Shown one piece after another: positions 1-8,388 of a DNA stretch of 64,000 nucleotides. The translations under genes were made by a program, and so were the position numbers. Below the pieces are notes generated by a model that worked only from the letters and a program-made list of their open reading frames with translations, ran no database searches and was not told where the DNA came from. Source of the stretch: Helcococcus ovis (GTDB taxonomy: Bacteria; Bacillota; Clostridia; Tissierellales; Peptoniphilaceae); assembly GCF_004524775.2 (NCBI RefSeq), contig NZ_CP119081.1, positions 248,001-312,000 of the forward strand, given 5' to 3'. The first letter of the stretch is position 1; every line of letters starts with the position of its first letter.

Positions 1-1017
1 AATAGACAGGTATTTAATAATACAAATTATGCAACAACAAAAGAGGCACAAGATAACACGAGAAGTGCTATTCAAAACCTTAACTTTAGAAAAGCTGTAA
101 GAGCTGCATTTGATAGACAATCATATATTGAAATTGACGCTCCAAAGCAATTAGCTACTCAGGTAAAGAGAAATATTAATAACTTCCCTGAAGCTGCATT
201 AACAAAAGATGGTAAAACATATTATGATTTAGTAAATGAAGTATACAATAATACTACAGGAGAAAAAGTTGATTTACACGATGGACAAGATCCATTCTAT
301 GGAAAAGAAAATGCATTGAAATTTATCGAAGCAGCTAAAAAAGAGGGAATTAAATTCCCAGTTCATTTGGATATGTTAGTAATATCAACAAGTGATAGAT
401 TAATTAAACAAGCAAATTCATTAAAACAAAGTATTGCTGAAAATACAGATAATCAAATTATAGTTGAATTAGTTCAAAGATCAAAAGATGAAGTTAATAC
501 TTTAGCTTATAGAAATGAAGATCCTTCTACTGTAGATTATGATATTTCAACATTTACAGGATGGTCACCGGATTATAACGATCCAAAATCATTTGTAGAT
601 ATATATTCACCAACAACAGGTGCATATATGATCAATGTTGGGTTGGGTAATATGGATGAAAAAGGAAATCCAATAAATAATGATTTAAAAGAAAAATTAG
701 GCTTTAATGAATATGAAAAATTATATAGAGAAGCAGATAAAGAATATAAAGATTTAGATAAGAGATATGCTGAGTTTGCAAAAGCTGATTCTAAATTGAT
801 AGAAAATGTATTATTTATACCTGTTCAAATGGGTGCTAGATTTGAAATGGTTTCAAAATTACAACCTTATGAAGGTATATATGCTTTGGTTGGTAATTCA
901 AAATCAAAGTATAAATTTAAAAAATTAAATAAGGACCTTGTAAAAACTCAAGATTATAATAATATTAAATCTGAATGGGAAAAAGAAAGAGCTAAATCAG
1001 CTAAAAAATCTCAATAA
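1..1017 (+). CDS. oppA: Oligopeptide ABC transporter substrate-binding protein, C-terminal part
   Basis: The reading frame is open from base 1, so the 5' end lies outside the window and about 338 codons are visible. The protein would be the extracellular lipoprotein that captures peptides and hands them to the OppBC permease. The visible part resembles the C-terminal lobe of family 5 solute-binding proteins: an early stretch NFRKAVRAAFDRQSY is typical of this family, as is the later GWSPDYNDPKSFVD segment. It ends in a lysine-rich tail. A terminator follows at 1029 and the permease genes have their own promoter, so the binding protein is probably made in excess of the permease. The family is confident; the true substrate is unknown. 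Confidence 0.85.
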   Translation, partial: NRQVFNNTNYATTKEAQDNTRSAIQNLNFRKAVRAAFDRQSYIEIDAPKQLATQVKRNINNFPEAALTKDGKTYYDLVNEVYNNTTGEKVDLHDGQDPFYGKENALKFIEAAKKEGIKFPVHLDMLVISTSDRLIKQANSLKQSIAENTDNQIIVELVQRSKDEVNTLAYRNEDPSTVDYDISTFTGWSPDYNDPKSFVDIYSPTTGAYMINVGLGNMDEKGNPINNDLKEKLGFNEYEKLYREADKEYKDLDKRYAEFAKADSKLIENVLFIPVQMGARFEMVSKLQPYEGIYALVGNSKSKYKFKKLNKDLVKTQDYNNIKSEWEKERAKSAKKSQ

Positions 1018-1028
1018 TTTAAAATTTA

Positions 1029-1060
1029 GAGGTTGAATTAAATATTCAGCCTCTTTTTTT
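1029..1060 (+). terminator. Rho-independent terminator after oppA
   Basis: A 10-bp stem GAGGTTGAAT / ATTCAGCCTC (one G-U pair) is followed by a run of T. It separates oppA from the permease and ATPase genes. Confidence 0.85.
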
Positions 1061-1098
1061 ATTATTTAATCTAAACATGTTGATTACAAGGTTTTAGG

Positions 1099-1127
1099 TT
1101 GAAAAATATCCCGGATTATTATATAAT
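1099..1127 (+). promoter_or_regulatory. Sigma-A-type promoter of oppBCDF
   Basis: TTGAAA at 1099-1104 and a perfect TATAAT at 1122-1127 are separated by 17 bp. The start codon of oppB is 60 bp downstream behind a GAAAGGAG ribosome binding site. Confidence 0.75.
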
Positions 1128-1186
1128 GTTTGGTATATAATTATCTCTAAAAATAGAAAAAATTTATAGAGAAAGGAGAGTTAATT

Positions 1187-2680
1187 ATGAAAAAATATTT
1201 ATTTATGAGAATCATAAAGTCTATTATTTCAATATTTGTAGTGCTTGCTATTGTAATAGCTATGCTATATAAAGGTATACCTATTAGTAATATTTTTGAT
1301 CAAGATAAAACTTATAATAAGTTACAAGGAAATGCAAAGACTATTCATAGATATAGTACATTAGATCAGTTAGGATATTTAGATTATAAGACAATTGGAG
1401 CAATGTGTAGTCTAGAATCTAAAGATATTAATGAATGTTTGAAACAAGATAGTTCCGAACAAAAAAGAATTATAAATTTGTTTAAGGATAAAGGTTTTAA
1501 AGTTGAGAAACTAACAAAGGGAGGTGTAAATCAAGGACAATATATTGCAACAAGAGAATTTGGTTTACATGAAATTATTTTTAGATATTTTAAACAATTA
1601 TTTAATTTTGATCATCCAAATAAAGTTGTTGATGAAACAAATCCACAATTAAATGAAAATAGAGGATATTATTTTGGAACAGATCATAACGGAGTACCTG
1701 CATTAATGTGTAACGGTTGTGAATATAAATATCAATTATATTTCAATACATCATTTCCGTTTATACATTCAAACTTTTTATCATTAAATTTTGGTAATTC
1801 GTTCCCTACAAAACCAGGAACTTCAACATTGGAAGTTATTACTACTCCACAAGGACCATCAGTAAGAAGAGAAGTTACATATCCAACAGGATTAAAAGCT
1901 AAAACTGCTGATGATTTATATTCATTAAGATATAAGAAAACTACTGATCACTTAGATAAACAAAAATTTAAGGATAAATATGCTGACGTAAGTATTATAA
2001 GCAGGGATCCATCAATGGTTGGGACATCATATCTATTTGGTATTATTACATTAATTTTAGCATATGCATTTGCCTTACCAGCTGGGATTGCAATGGCGAG
2101 AAATAAAGGTAAACTAGTTGATAAGATTGGTATTTTATATATTAATATATTAATTGCTTTACCATCATTGGCATTTATATTCTTTATGAAATATTTAGGT
2201 TCATTAATTAACTTGCCTGATAAATTTCCACAATTAGGACCAAATAATATTAAATCATATATTATGCCGGTTCTTATTTTAACTATCTTATCTACATCAG
2301 GAATTATGACATGGATAAGAAGATACATGATAGATCAGTCTACATCTGACTATGTAAAATTTGCAAGAGCAAAAGGTTTATCACAAAAAGAAATATTTAA
2401 AAATCATATTTTGAAAAATGCTATCATACCAATTGTAAATGGTATTCCAGGTTCAATCGTTTTAGCGATAGGTGGAGCTGTTATAACAGAATCTGTTTTT
2501 GCCATTCCTGGTATGGGTAAGATGTTACCTGATGCTATTAATTCTGTAAATAATAATATGGTTATTACATTAACGTTTATATTTACAACTTTATCGATAT
2601 TTTCATTATTAGCGGGAGATATATTATTGACAATAGTCGATCCAAGAATTTCATTAAATGCTAAGAAAGGAGACATATAA
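1187..2680 (+). CDS. oppB: Oligopeptide ABC transporter permease OppB, long form
   Basis: This is an inner-membrane permease subunit for peptide import. One N-terminal membrane helix (residues about 8-28) is followed by some 240 mostly hydrophilic residues, and then by the usual block of membrane helices (about 280-490). The cytoplasmic loop that contacts the ATPases is visible near residue 395 (FARAKGLSQKEIFKNHILKN), followed by the typical ESVFAIPGMGKM. Ordinary OppB proteins are about 300 residues; this one is 497 because of the large extracytoplasmic insertion, which contains four cysteines. The start has a strong GAAAGGAG site 9 nt upstream. The stop shares one base with the oppC start. 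Confidence 0.9.
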   Translation: MKKYLFMRIIKSIISIFVVLAIVIAMLYKGIPISNIFDQDKTYNKLQGNAKTIHRYSTLDQLGYLDYKTIGAMCSLESKDINECLKQDSSEQKRIINLFKDKGFKVEKLTKGGVNQGQYIATREFGLHEIIFRYFKQLFNFDHPNKVVDETNPQLNENRGYYFGTDHNGVPALMCNGCEYKYQLYFNTSFPFIHSNFLSLNFGNSFPTKPGTSTLEVITTPQGPSVRREVTYPTGLKAKTADDLYSLRYKKTTDHLDKQKFKDKYADVSIISRDPSMVGTSYLFGIITLILAYAFALPAGIAMARNKGKLVDKIGILYINILIALPSLAFIFFMKYLGSLINLPDKFPQLGPNNIKSYIMPVLILTILSTSGIMTWIRRYMIDQSTSDYVKFARAKGLSQKEIFKNHILKNAIIPIVNGIPGSIVLAIGGAVITESVFAIPGMGKMLPDAINSVNNNMVITLTFIFTTLSIFSLLAGDILLTIVDPRISLNAKKGDI

Positions 2681-3633
2681 TGACTGAAGAAAAAATATTA
2701 TCTAAAGAAAATTTAACAGATGATATGTTTGAGTTTGTTCATGTAAGCTCAAGAGAATCAGAAAAAATTGCTACTCCTGAATATTCCTATTGGGGTTCGG
2801 TATTTAAGAAATTTTTCTCGTCAAAAGTTGCGGTATTTATGTTGGTTGTTTTAGTTATTGTTTTATCTGTTTCATTTATACAGCCAATATTTTCCGGATA
2901 TGATAATTTAGATTTAAGATATGTTAATGACAGATCTAAACATTTTTTACCACCAAGTTCTGAACATTTATTTGGTACTGATGATGTAGGTAGAGATGTA
3001 TTTAATATGGTTTGGGCTGGAGCTAGAACAAGTTTAACAATTTCATTTATAACTACATTTATAACAATGACATTAGGTATTGTTGTAGGAACTATTTGGG
3101 GATTTAATAAAAAATTAGATTTCTATTTAATGGATTTTTACAATGTTATATCCAATATCCCATATTTACTGATAGTTATGATACTTTCGTATGTATTGGG
3201 AGGTGGTACGTGGCAATTGATTTTTGCTTTGTCTGCAACGTCATGGGTTGGACTTGCATATTTCATGAGAGTTCAAGTTTTAATTATTCGTGATAGAGAA
3301 TATAATATGGCATCTAAAGTTTTGGGTTCAAGTACATGGAAGATTATTAAACATAACATTTTGCCACATTTAATTTCAGTAATTGTAACTTCAGCTGCTG
3401 CAAGATTGCCGGGATACGTTTCGACAGAAGTATTTTTAGGTTTTGTTGGGGTAGGTTTAGATGAAAAAATACCATCCTTAGGGAGAACGATACAAGCTCA
3501 CTCACAATATATGCAATCTAAGTCATATTTGTTTATATTACCGGTTGTTGTTATTGCTATAATAACAGTTTCTTTATATATTGTAGGACAAACATTGGCT
3601 GATGCTAGTGATCCACGTAACCATGAAGTTTAG
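2680..3633 (+). CDS. oppC: Oligopeptide ABC transporter permease OppC
   Basis: This is the second membrane permease subunit, of normal length (317 residues). The N-terminal cytoplasmic part, a first helix near residue 50 and the family signature HLFGTDDVGRDVFNMVWAGA (about 95-115) are visible. The ATPase-coupling loop around EYNMASKVLGSSTWKIIKHN and the downstream FLGFVGVGLDEKIPSLG are also standard. The start overlaps the oppB stop by one base (TAATG), so the two are translationally coupled, and AAAGGAGA lies just upstream. It forms the channel with OppB and is energised by OppD and OppF. Confidence 0.93.
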   Translation: MTEEKILSKENLTDDMFEFVHVSSRESEKIATPEYSYWGSVFKKFFSSKVAVFMLVVLVIVLSVSFIQPIFSGYDNLDLRYVNDRSKHFLPPSSEHLFGTDDVGRDVFNMVWAGARTSLTISFITTFITMTLGIVVGTIWGFNKKLDFYLMDFYNVISNIPYLLIVMILSYVLGGGTWQLIFALSATSWVGLAYFMRVQVLIIRDREYNMASKVLGSSTWKIIKHNILPHLISVIVTSAAARLPGYVSTEVFLGFVGVGLDEKIPSLGRTIQAHSQYMQSKSYLFILPVVVIAIITVSLYIVGQTLADASDPRNHEV

Positions 3634-3642
3634 GGGGAGTTT

Positions 3643-4716
3643 ATGGAAAATAATAAAAATGTAATACTTTCTGTAAAAGATCTTGAAGTAAAGTTTGCGG
3701 TTCGTGACAGAGAGTTAACAGCTATAAGAAAAATTTCTTTAGATTTTGAAGAGGGAAAAGTAGTAGCTTTAGTAGGCGAATCAGGATCTGGAAAATCTGT
3801 TTTTACTAAGACATTTACAGGAATGTTGGATGAAAATGGGAAAATATCAAATGGTGAAATTTGGTTTGAAGGACAAGATTTATCAAAATTTAAGACAGAT
3901 AAGGAATGGTTAAATATTCGAGGGAAAAAAATAGCTACTGTATTTCAAGATCCGATGACATCATTGAATCCTGTGCGTACAATAGGATATCAAATTTCAG
4001 AGGTGATTATAAAGCATCAAAAGAAATCAAAGTCCGAGGCAAAGAAAATTGCAATCGAATTGATGGAAAAAGTTGGAATTCCTGAAGCTGAAAAACGATT
4101 TAATGAATATCCTTTTATGTATTCAGGGGGGATGAGACAAAGAATTGTTATTGCGATTGCATTGGCATGCAGACCCAAGATTTTAGTATGTGATGAACCA
4201 ACTACTGCGTTGGACGTTACAATTCAAGCACAAATTATTAAATTGATTAGAGATTTATCAATAGAATATGGATTTACTACTATCTATATTACTCATGATT
4301 TAGGTGTTGTTGCTAAAGTGGCAGATACAGTTGCTGTTATGTATGCCGGACAAGTTATAGAATACGGAACAGCTGAAGAAGTATTTTATGATCCTAGACA
4401 TCCTTATACATGGGGGTTATTATCTTCACTTCCTCAACTTGAAGAAGATGGAAAAGAGTTGTTTGCTATTAAAGGAACTCCACCAAGTTTATTCAATGAA
4501 ATAAAGGGAGATGCATTTGCTCCTAGAAGTGAATATGCAATGAAGATTGATTTCGAATTAGAACCTCCGATGTTTAGGATTAGTGATACACATTATGCCA
4601 AAACGTGGTTATTACATGAAAAAGCACCGAAGGTTGAAAGACCTTCAGCATTAAATAATTTACATGAAAAAATGTTAAAAGCTACATCAAAAGGAGGTAC
4701 TTATGGAACAAAATAA
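3643..4716 (+). CDS. oppD: Oligopeptide ABC transporter ATP-binding protein OppD
   Basis: This cytoplasmic ATPase powers peptide uptake. Walker A GESGSGKS is at residues 45-52, the Q-loop [10 protein letters not shown] at about 101-110, the ABC signature SGGMRQR at 161-167, Walker [13 protein letters not shown] at about 180-191, and the switch His in [10 protein letters not shown]. The C-terminal oligopeptide-transporter extension is present, but the cysteines that often mark it are replaced: the segment reads [20 protein letters not shown] and later AKTWLL. The gene is 10 nt after oppC behind a GGGGGAG site and overlaps oppF by 14 nt. Confidence 0.93.
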   Translation: MENNKNVILSVKDLEVKFAVRDRELTAIRKISLDFEEGKVVALVGESGSGKSVFTKTFTGMLDENGKISNGEIWFEGQDLSKFKTDKEWLNIRGKKIATVFQDPMTSLNPVRTIGYQISEVIIKHQKKSKSEAKKIAIELMEKVGIPEAEKRFNEYPFMYSGGMRQRIVIAIALACRPKILVCDEPTTALDVTIQAQIIKLIRDLSIEYGFTTIYITHDLGVVAKVADTVAVMYAGQVIEYGTAEEVFYDPRHPYTWGLLSSLPQLEEDGKELFAIKGTPPSLFNEIKGDAFAPRSEYAMKIDFELEPPMFRISDTHYAKTWLLHEKAPKVERPSALNNLHEKMLKATSKGGTYGTK

Positions 4717-5650
4717 TAAAGAAGTACTAGTTGATGTTAAAGATTTAGAAGTTACTTTTACAAATGGGAAGAGAAAGTTTGTGGCGGTGAAAGGCGTAAA
4801 TTTTCAAATTTATAAAGGTGAAACATTTTCATTAGTAGGCGAATCCGGTTCAGGAAAAACTACAATTGCAAGGGCTATTATTAGACTTAACAAGACATCA
4901 AATGGAGATGTAATGTTTAAGGGTGAAAAAATTAATGGAGATATTTCAAAAGAGAAATCAAAAACATTAAAAAAACAAATTCAAATGATTTTTCAGGATC
5001 CGGCAGCTTCGTTGAATGAAAGAGCAACTATTGATTATATAGTTGGTGAAGGTTTAGATAACTTCAAATTATATAAAGATAAAGAAGAAAGACAATTAAA
5101 GATAAATAGTGCTTTAGATTCTGTAGGGTTGTTACCAGAGCATAAGTCAAGATATCCTCATGAATTTTCAGGGGGGCAAAGACAAAGAGTTGGTATTGCA
5201 AGAGCTATAGTAATGAGTCCGGAATTAATCATTGCGGATGAGCCAACATCTGCACTTGATGTTTCGATTCGTGCACAGGTTTTAAATTTGTTAAATAAGT
5301 TTAAAAAAGAAGAGGGATTAACATACTTATTTATAGCTCACGATTTATCGGTTGTAAGATATTTTTCTGATAGAATTGCTGTAATAACAAAGGGAAGGAT
5401 AGTAGAAGTTGCACCAACTGAAGAGTTATTTAGAGCACCAATTCATCCTTATACAAAATCATTGTTACAATCAGTTCCGATACCTGATCCGAAAATTGAA
5501 AAATTTAAGGAAGTTCACGTGTATGATGAAAGTTTGGCTAGTTCAATTACAGAAAATCATATGTTAAGAGAAATTGCTCCGGAACATTATGTATTTTGTA
5601 CAGAAGAAGAAGTTGCTAAATTTAAGGAAGAATATTCAAAATTTAACTAA
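4703..5650 (+). CDS. oppF: Oligopeptide ABC transporter ATP-binding protein OppF
   Basis: This is the second ATPase of the peptide importer. Walker A GESGSGKT is at residues 46-53, Q-loop [16 protein letters not shown] at about 96-110, signature SGGQRQR at about 156-162, Walker [13 protein letters not shown] at about 175-186 and the switch region [11 protein letters not shown]. The C-terminal extension ends with [13 protein letters not shown], keeping one cysteine. The start ATG lies inside the oppD end, preceded by AAAAGGAGGT. A strong terminator follows, closing the operon. Confidence 0.93.
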   Translation: MEQNNKEVLVDVKDLEVTFTNGKRKFVAVKGVNFQIYKGETFSLVGESGSGKTTIARAIIRLNKTSNGDVMFKGEKINGDISKEKSKTLKKQIQMIFQDPAASLNERATIDYIVGEGLDNFKLYKDKEERQLKINSALDSVGLLPEHKSRYPHEFSGGQRQRVGIARAIVMSPELIIADEPTSALDVSIRAQVLNLLNKFKKEEGLTYLFIAHDLSVVRYFSDRIAVITKGRIVEVAPTEELFRAPIHPYTKSLLQSVPIPDPKIEKFKEVHVYDESLASSITENHMLREIAPEHYVFCTEEEVAKFKEEYSKFN

Positions 5651-5660
5651 TGAAGATTTA

Positions 5661-5692
5661 AGACTGACATATTTTTTGTCAGTCTTTTTTTA
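5661..5692 (+). terminator. Rho-independent terminator of opp operon
   Basis: The 9-bp stem AGACTGACA / TGTCAGTCT is followed by a run of seven T. Confidence 0.9.
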
Positions 5693-5818
5693 TTTAATAA
5701 CACTTTTATTTTTGATATTTAAAATTAATGAAAAACTTAAATATTTAAGATTATTTAATGTGTTTTGATAAAAATTATTTATGTAATTCGAACAGATATT
5801 ATTACAAAAAATTAATAT

Positions 5819-5899
5819 ATAACAAAAAAGTTACTATTATTATTGCAAAAAAGTTACAAAAAATATATAATTTAATACATAAGTTACAAAAAAATTACA
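5819..5899 (+). promoter_or_regulatory. Cluster of three WalR-like boxes overlapping the promoter of the NlpC/P60 gene
   Basis: Read on the minus strand, the WalR (YycF) consensus is TGTWAH-N5-TGTWAH; on the plus strand it appears as DTWACA-N5-DTWACA. Three candidates are seen: ATAACA-N5-GTTACT at 5819-5835 (one mismatch), ATTGCA-N5-GTTACA at 5842-5858 (one mismatch) and GTTACA-N5-ATTACA at 5883-5899 (perfect). A promoter TTGCAA (5843-5848), 17 bp, TATAAT (5866-5871) lies among them. The perfect box falls just downstream of the expected transcription start, which would fit repression or a second promoter. The role is inferred from sequence alone. Confidence 0.6.
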
Positions 5900-5914
5900 G
5901 GAACGGTGATTTAA

Positions 5915-7411
5915 ATGGATAAAAAAAATATAAAAAAAGCGGGGATTCTAGCTTTATCAACTGCACTAATAAGTGGGGCTTTACTATTTCCTTCATTATC
6001 ATCTGCTAATGATGAAATGTATAAATTAAATAATAAAGTTAGTGTTTATATGAATGCATATGACGCTAAAAATAGAAAGAATGCAGCGGGGAAATTTGGT
6101 GCAGGAGAGTATTATGTATTTAGAAAATTTGGGAACTATATAAATATTTCTGACACGCCAGGAGAGCCAGGAGGATGGATTAATCCATCTGATAATAAAG
6201 AAGAAATAAAGAAGGTATCTTCTGTAAAAATGACTGAAGTAAAGACATCTGAAAACAAATCAATTAGATTAAATAATGATGTGATTACATTAAATGTAAA
6301 TACACCTATTTATATATCTGCTTCAGATGCAAAATCTTCAACTGATCAGAGAGGTACTTTTTTCCCTGGTACATATTATATATACAGAGAATATGATGGA
6401 GCATTTAATATAACAAGAGAAAAGGGCATTCCGGGAGGATGGATATATTTTGATAGTGAAACAAAAAATGAAATAAAAGTTTCAAATAATTTACCTAAAA
6501 TAAGTGAAACTATTGAAACTGCTAAGCAAACCTTGGAAGTTATTTCGGGTAAAAGAAACGATGATGTAATTAATATTGTAGATCAAAATAAGTTTATATT
6601 AAAAACTAAAGTTAGTGGATTTATGACGGCATATAATGCTGAAAACTCTTTAGAAGATGTAAATACAGTTTATCCGGGCGAATATTATGTGTATACAAGA
6701 TATAATGGAATGATAAATGTTACAACACAGAAAGATGTACCGGGTTCTTGGATCAATCCAAACCACACAAAGGTTGTTGAAGTTAAAATTGAAAAAACTG
6801 AAACTGAAAAAGAAGAAATTAAAAAAGAAGAAACTAAAAAAGAAGAAACTAAAAAAGAATCAGTAGAAGAAGTTAAAGAAGAAAAAAAACAAGAAGAAAA
6901 ATCTTCAGATGTTATGGAAGAAGTAAAAGAAACATCTAGTGAGGTTTTGAAAGAAGAAAAACAAGAAACCACTTCGGAAGTAGAAAAGAAAGTAGTAGAA
7001 AAAAAATCGGCGGAAAAAGAAGTTGTTAAAGAATCCGCACAACAATTATATGATATTGTTGACTTTGCAAGGCAATATGTAGGTTATAATTATGTATATG
7101 GTAGCATGAGTCCAAGTATAGGATTTGACTGTTCAGGATTAACAAGTTATGTGTTAAAAAATACAAAGGGAATTTCAATCGCTAGAGGAGCTCAAGGGCA
7201 GTTTTATGGTGGGCAACCGGTAAGTAAGGATAATCTGCAAGCGGGAGATTTAGTATTTTTTGGTGATTCTATATATGATATTAATCATGTTGGAATATAT
7301 GACGGAAATGGTAATGTAATTCATGCTTCTACAGAAGATACAGGAGTTATAGTAAGCAATTTCTACTCATCATGGTATCAAAATTATTATGTTGGAGCAA
7401 GAAGATATTAA
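5915..7411 (+). CDS. Secreted NlpC/P60 peptidoglycan endopeptidase with three SH3-like repeats
   Basis: This is a predicted wall hydrolase cutting peptide stems. The signal peptide ends around residue 31 (SLSSAND). Three related repeats of about 60 residues each follow (roughly 38-90, 120-172 and 222-275). Each carries a YMNAYDA/YISASDA-like start, a GEYYVYR/GTYYIYR core and an ending like PGGWIN, as in bacterial SH3-type wall-binding modules. A long Glu/Lys-rich, probably coiled linker covers about 283-375. The NlpC/P60 domain fills 380-498 with catalytic Cys406 in GFDCSGL, His458 in NHVGIY and a third polar residue His470 in VIHAS. Its promoter carries WalR-like boxes, as expected for essential endopeptidases. 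Confidence 0.88.
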   Translation: MDKKNIKKAGILALSTALISGALLFPSLSSANDEMYKLNNKVSVYMNAYDAKNRKNAAGKFGAGEYYVFRKFGNYINISDTPGEPGGWINPSDNKEEIKKVSSVKMTEVKTSENKSIRLNNDVITLNVNTPIYISASDAKSSTDQRGTFFPGTYYIYREYDGAFNITREKGIPGGWIYFDSETKNEIKVSNNLPKISETIETAKQTLEVISGKRNDDVINIVDQNKFILKTKVSGFMTAYNAENSLEDVNTVYPGEYYVYTRYNGMINVTTQKDVPGSWINPNHTKVVEVKIEKTETEKEEIKKEETKKEETKKESVEEVKEEKKQEEKSSDVMEEVKETSSEVLKEEKQETTSEVEKKVVEKKSAEKEVVKESAQQLYDIVDFARQYVGYNYVYGSMSPSIGFDCSGLTSYVLKNTKGISIARGAQGQFYGGQPVSKDNLQAGDLVFFGDSIYDINHVGIYDGNGNVIHASTEDTGVIVSNFYSSWYQNYYVGARRY

Positions 7412-7428
7412 TTTGATTTATTAAGGAA

Positions 7429-7469
7429 AATAGGCAAGATACATCAGTATCAAGCCTATTATTTTTTTT
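7429..7469 (+). terminator. Rho-independent terminator
   Basis: AATAGGC / GCCTATT outer stem and GATAC / GTATC inner stem are followed by a run of T. Confidence 0.85.
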
Positions 7470-7515
7470 GTTTATATTATATAATTAATATAAGAAATTA
7501 TATTAAGGAGATGTT

Positions 7516-8346
7516 ATGACAGAAAATATCATTTATACAAAATTAAAAACAGCATATAATGATTTAGTTAAAAAGATTGATTTCAAGCCGGAGCTTGCAA
7601 TAACATTAGGTTCGGGATTAGGAAAACTTGCTGATGTTGTAGATGTTGAACAAGAAATTTCATATTCAGATATTGAGGGATTTCCTGTTTCTACTGCTCC
7701 CGGACATAAAGGAAGATTTGTATTTACACATATTCACGGCATTCCTACTGTAATTATGCAGGGGAGAGTTCATAGATACGAGGGATATAGTGCTTCAGAT
7801 ACGGTAATTCCTACTAGATTAATGGGAATGATGGGAGCTAAGACACTTATAGTTACAAATGCAGCAGGTGGAGTTAACAAAAACTTTAGTATTGGAGATT
7901 TGATGATTATCAGAGATCATTTAACACAATTTGTTGAATCTCCATTAATGGGGCCAAATGTTAAAGAATTAGGAACAAGATTTCCTGATATGACTGAAGT
8001 TTATAATAAAGAATATAGTGATACAATTGAAAAATTAGCTAAACAAAAAGGAATTTCAGTTCAAAATGGTGTGTATTGCCAATTTTCAGGTCCGGCATAT
8101 GAGACTCCGGCTGAAGTAAGAATGGCAAGTATTTTAGGAGCTGATGCAGTAGGGATGTCAACTGCTATCGAAGCTATGGCTGCAAAACATATGGGAATGA
8201 AAGTTTGTGGTATTTCACTTATTACAAATTTAGCAACAGGAATCTCAGAGGTTGAATTGTCAGAGCAAGAAGTAATTGAGGCTGGTGAAAATGCTTCAAA
8301 ATATTTTATTGATTTGGTATTAGACTTTATAAAAACATTGAAATGA
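7516..8346 (+). CDS. punA: Purine nucleoside phosphorylase (inosine/guanosine type)
   Basis: The enzyme splits purine nucleosides with phosphate into base and ribose 1-phosphate in purine salvage. The 276-residue length is normal for the trimeric family. Family signatures include LGSGLGKLAD near residue 32 (phosphate-binding), GRVHRYEGY near 86 and VTNAAGGVN near 115. The substrate-binding segment is FSGPAYETPAEVRM, followed by ADAVGMSTAIEA. A TATAAT-like element at 7480-7485 and an AAGGAG site precede the ATG. A terminator follows at once, so it is probably its own unit, although the next gene begins only 42 nt away. Confidence 0.92.
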   Translation: MTENIIYTKLKTAYNDLVKKIDFKPELAITLGSGLGKLADVVDVEQEISYSDIEGFPVSTAPGHKGRFVFTHIHGIPTVIMQGRVHRYEGYSASDTVIPTRLMGMMGAKTLIVTNAAGGVNKNFSIGDLMIIRDHLTQFVESPLMGPNVKELGTRFPDMTEVYNKEYSDTIEKLAKQKGISVQNGVYCQFSGPAYETPAEVRMASILGADAVGMSTAIEAMAAKHMGMKVCGISLITNLATGISEVELSEQEVIEAGENASKYFIDLVLDFIKTLK

Positions 8347-8351
8347 AATCA

Positions 8352-8376
8352 TCCTCACATTTTGTGAGGCTTTTTA
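8352..8376 (+). terminator. Rho-independent terminator after punA
   Basis: CCTCACA / TGTGAGG stem with a 3-nt loop is followed by CTTTTT. It sits just before the ribosome binding site of the next gene, so read-through is likely to feed that gene. Confidence 0.75.
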
Positions 8377-8388
8377 ATAGGAAGAAAT

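Noticed and set aside
5574-5768. Small plus-strand frame over the end of oppF
   Set aside because: It lies in another frame of oppF and runs through the terminator; no ribosome site.
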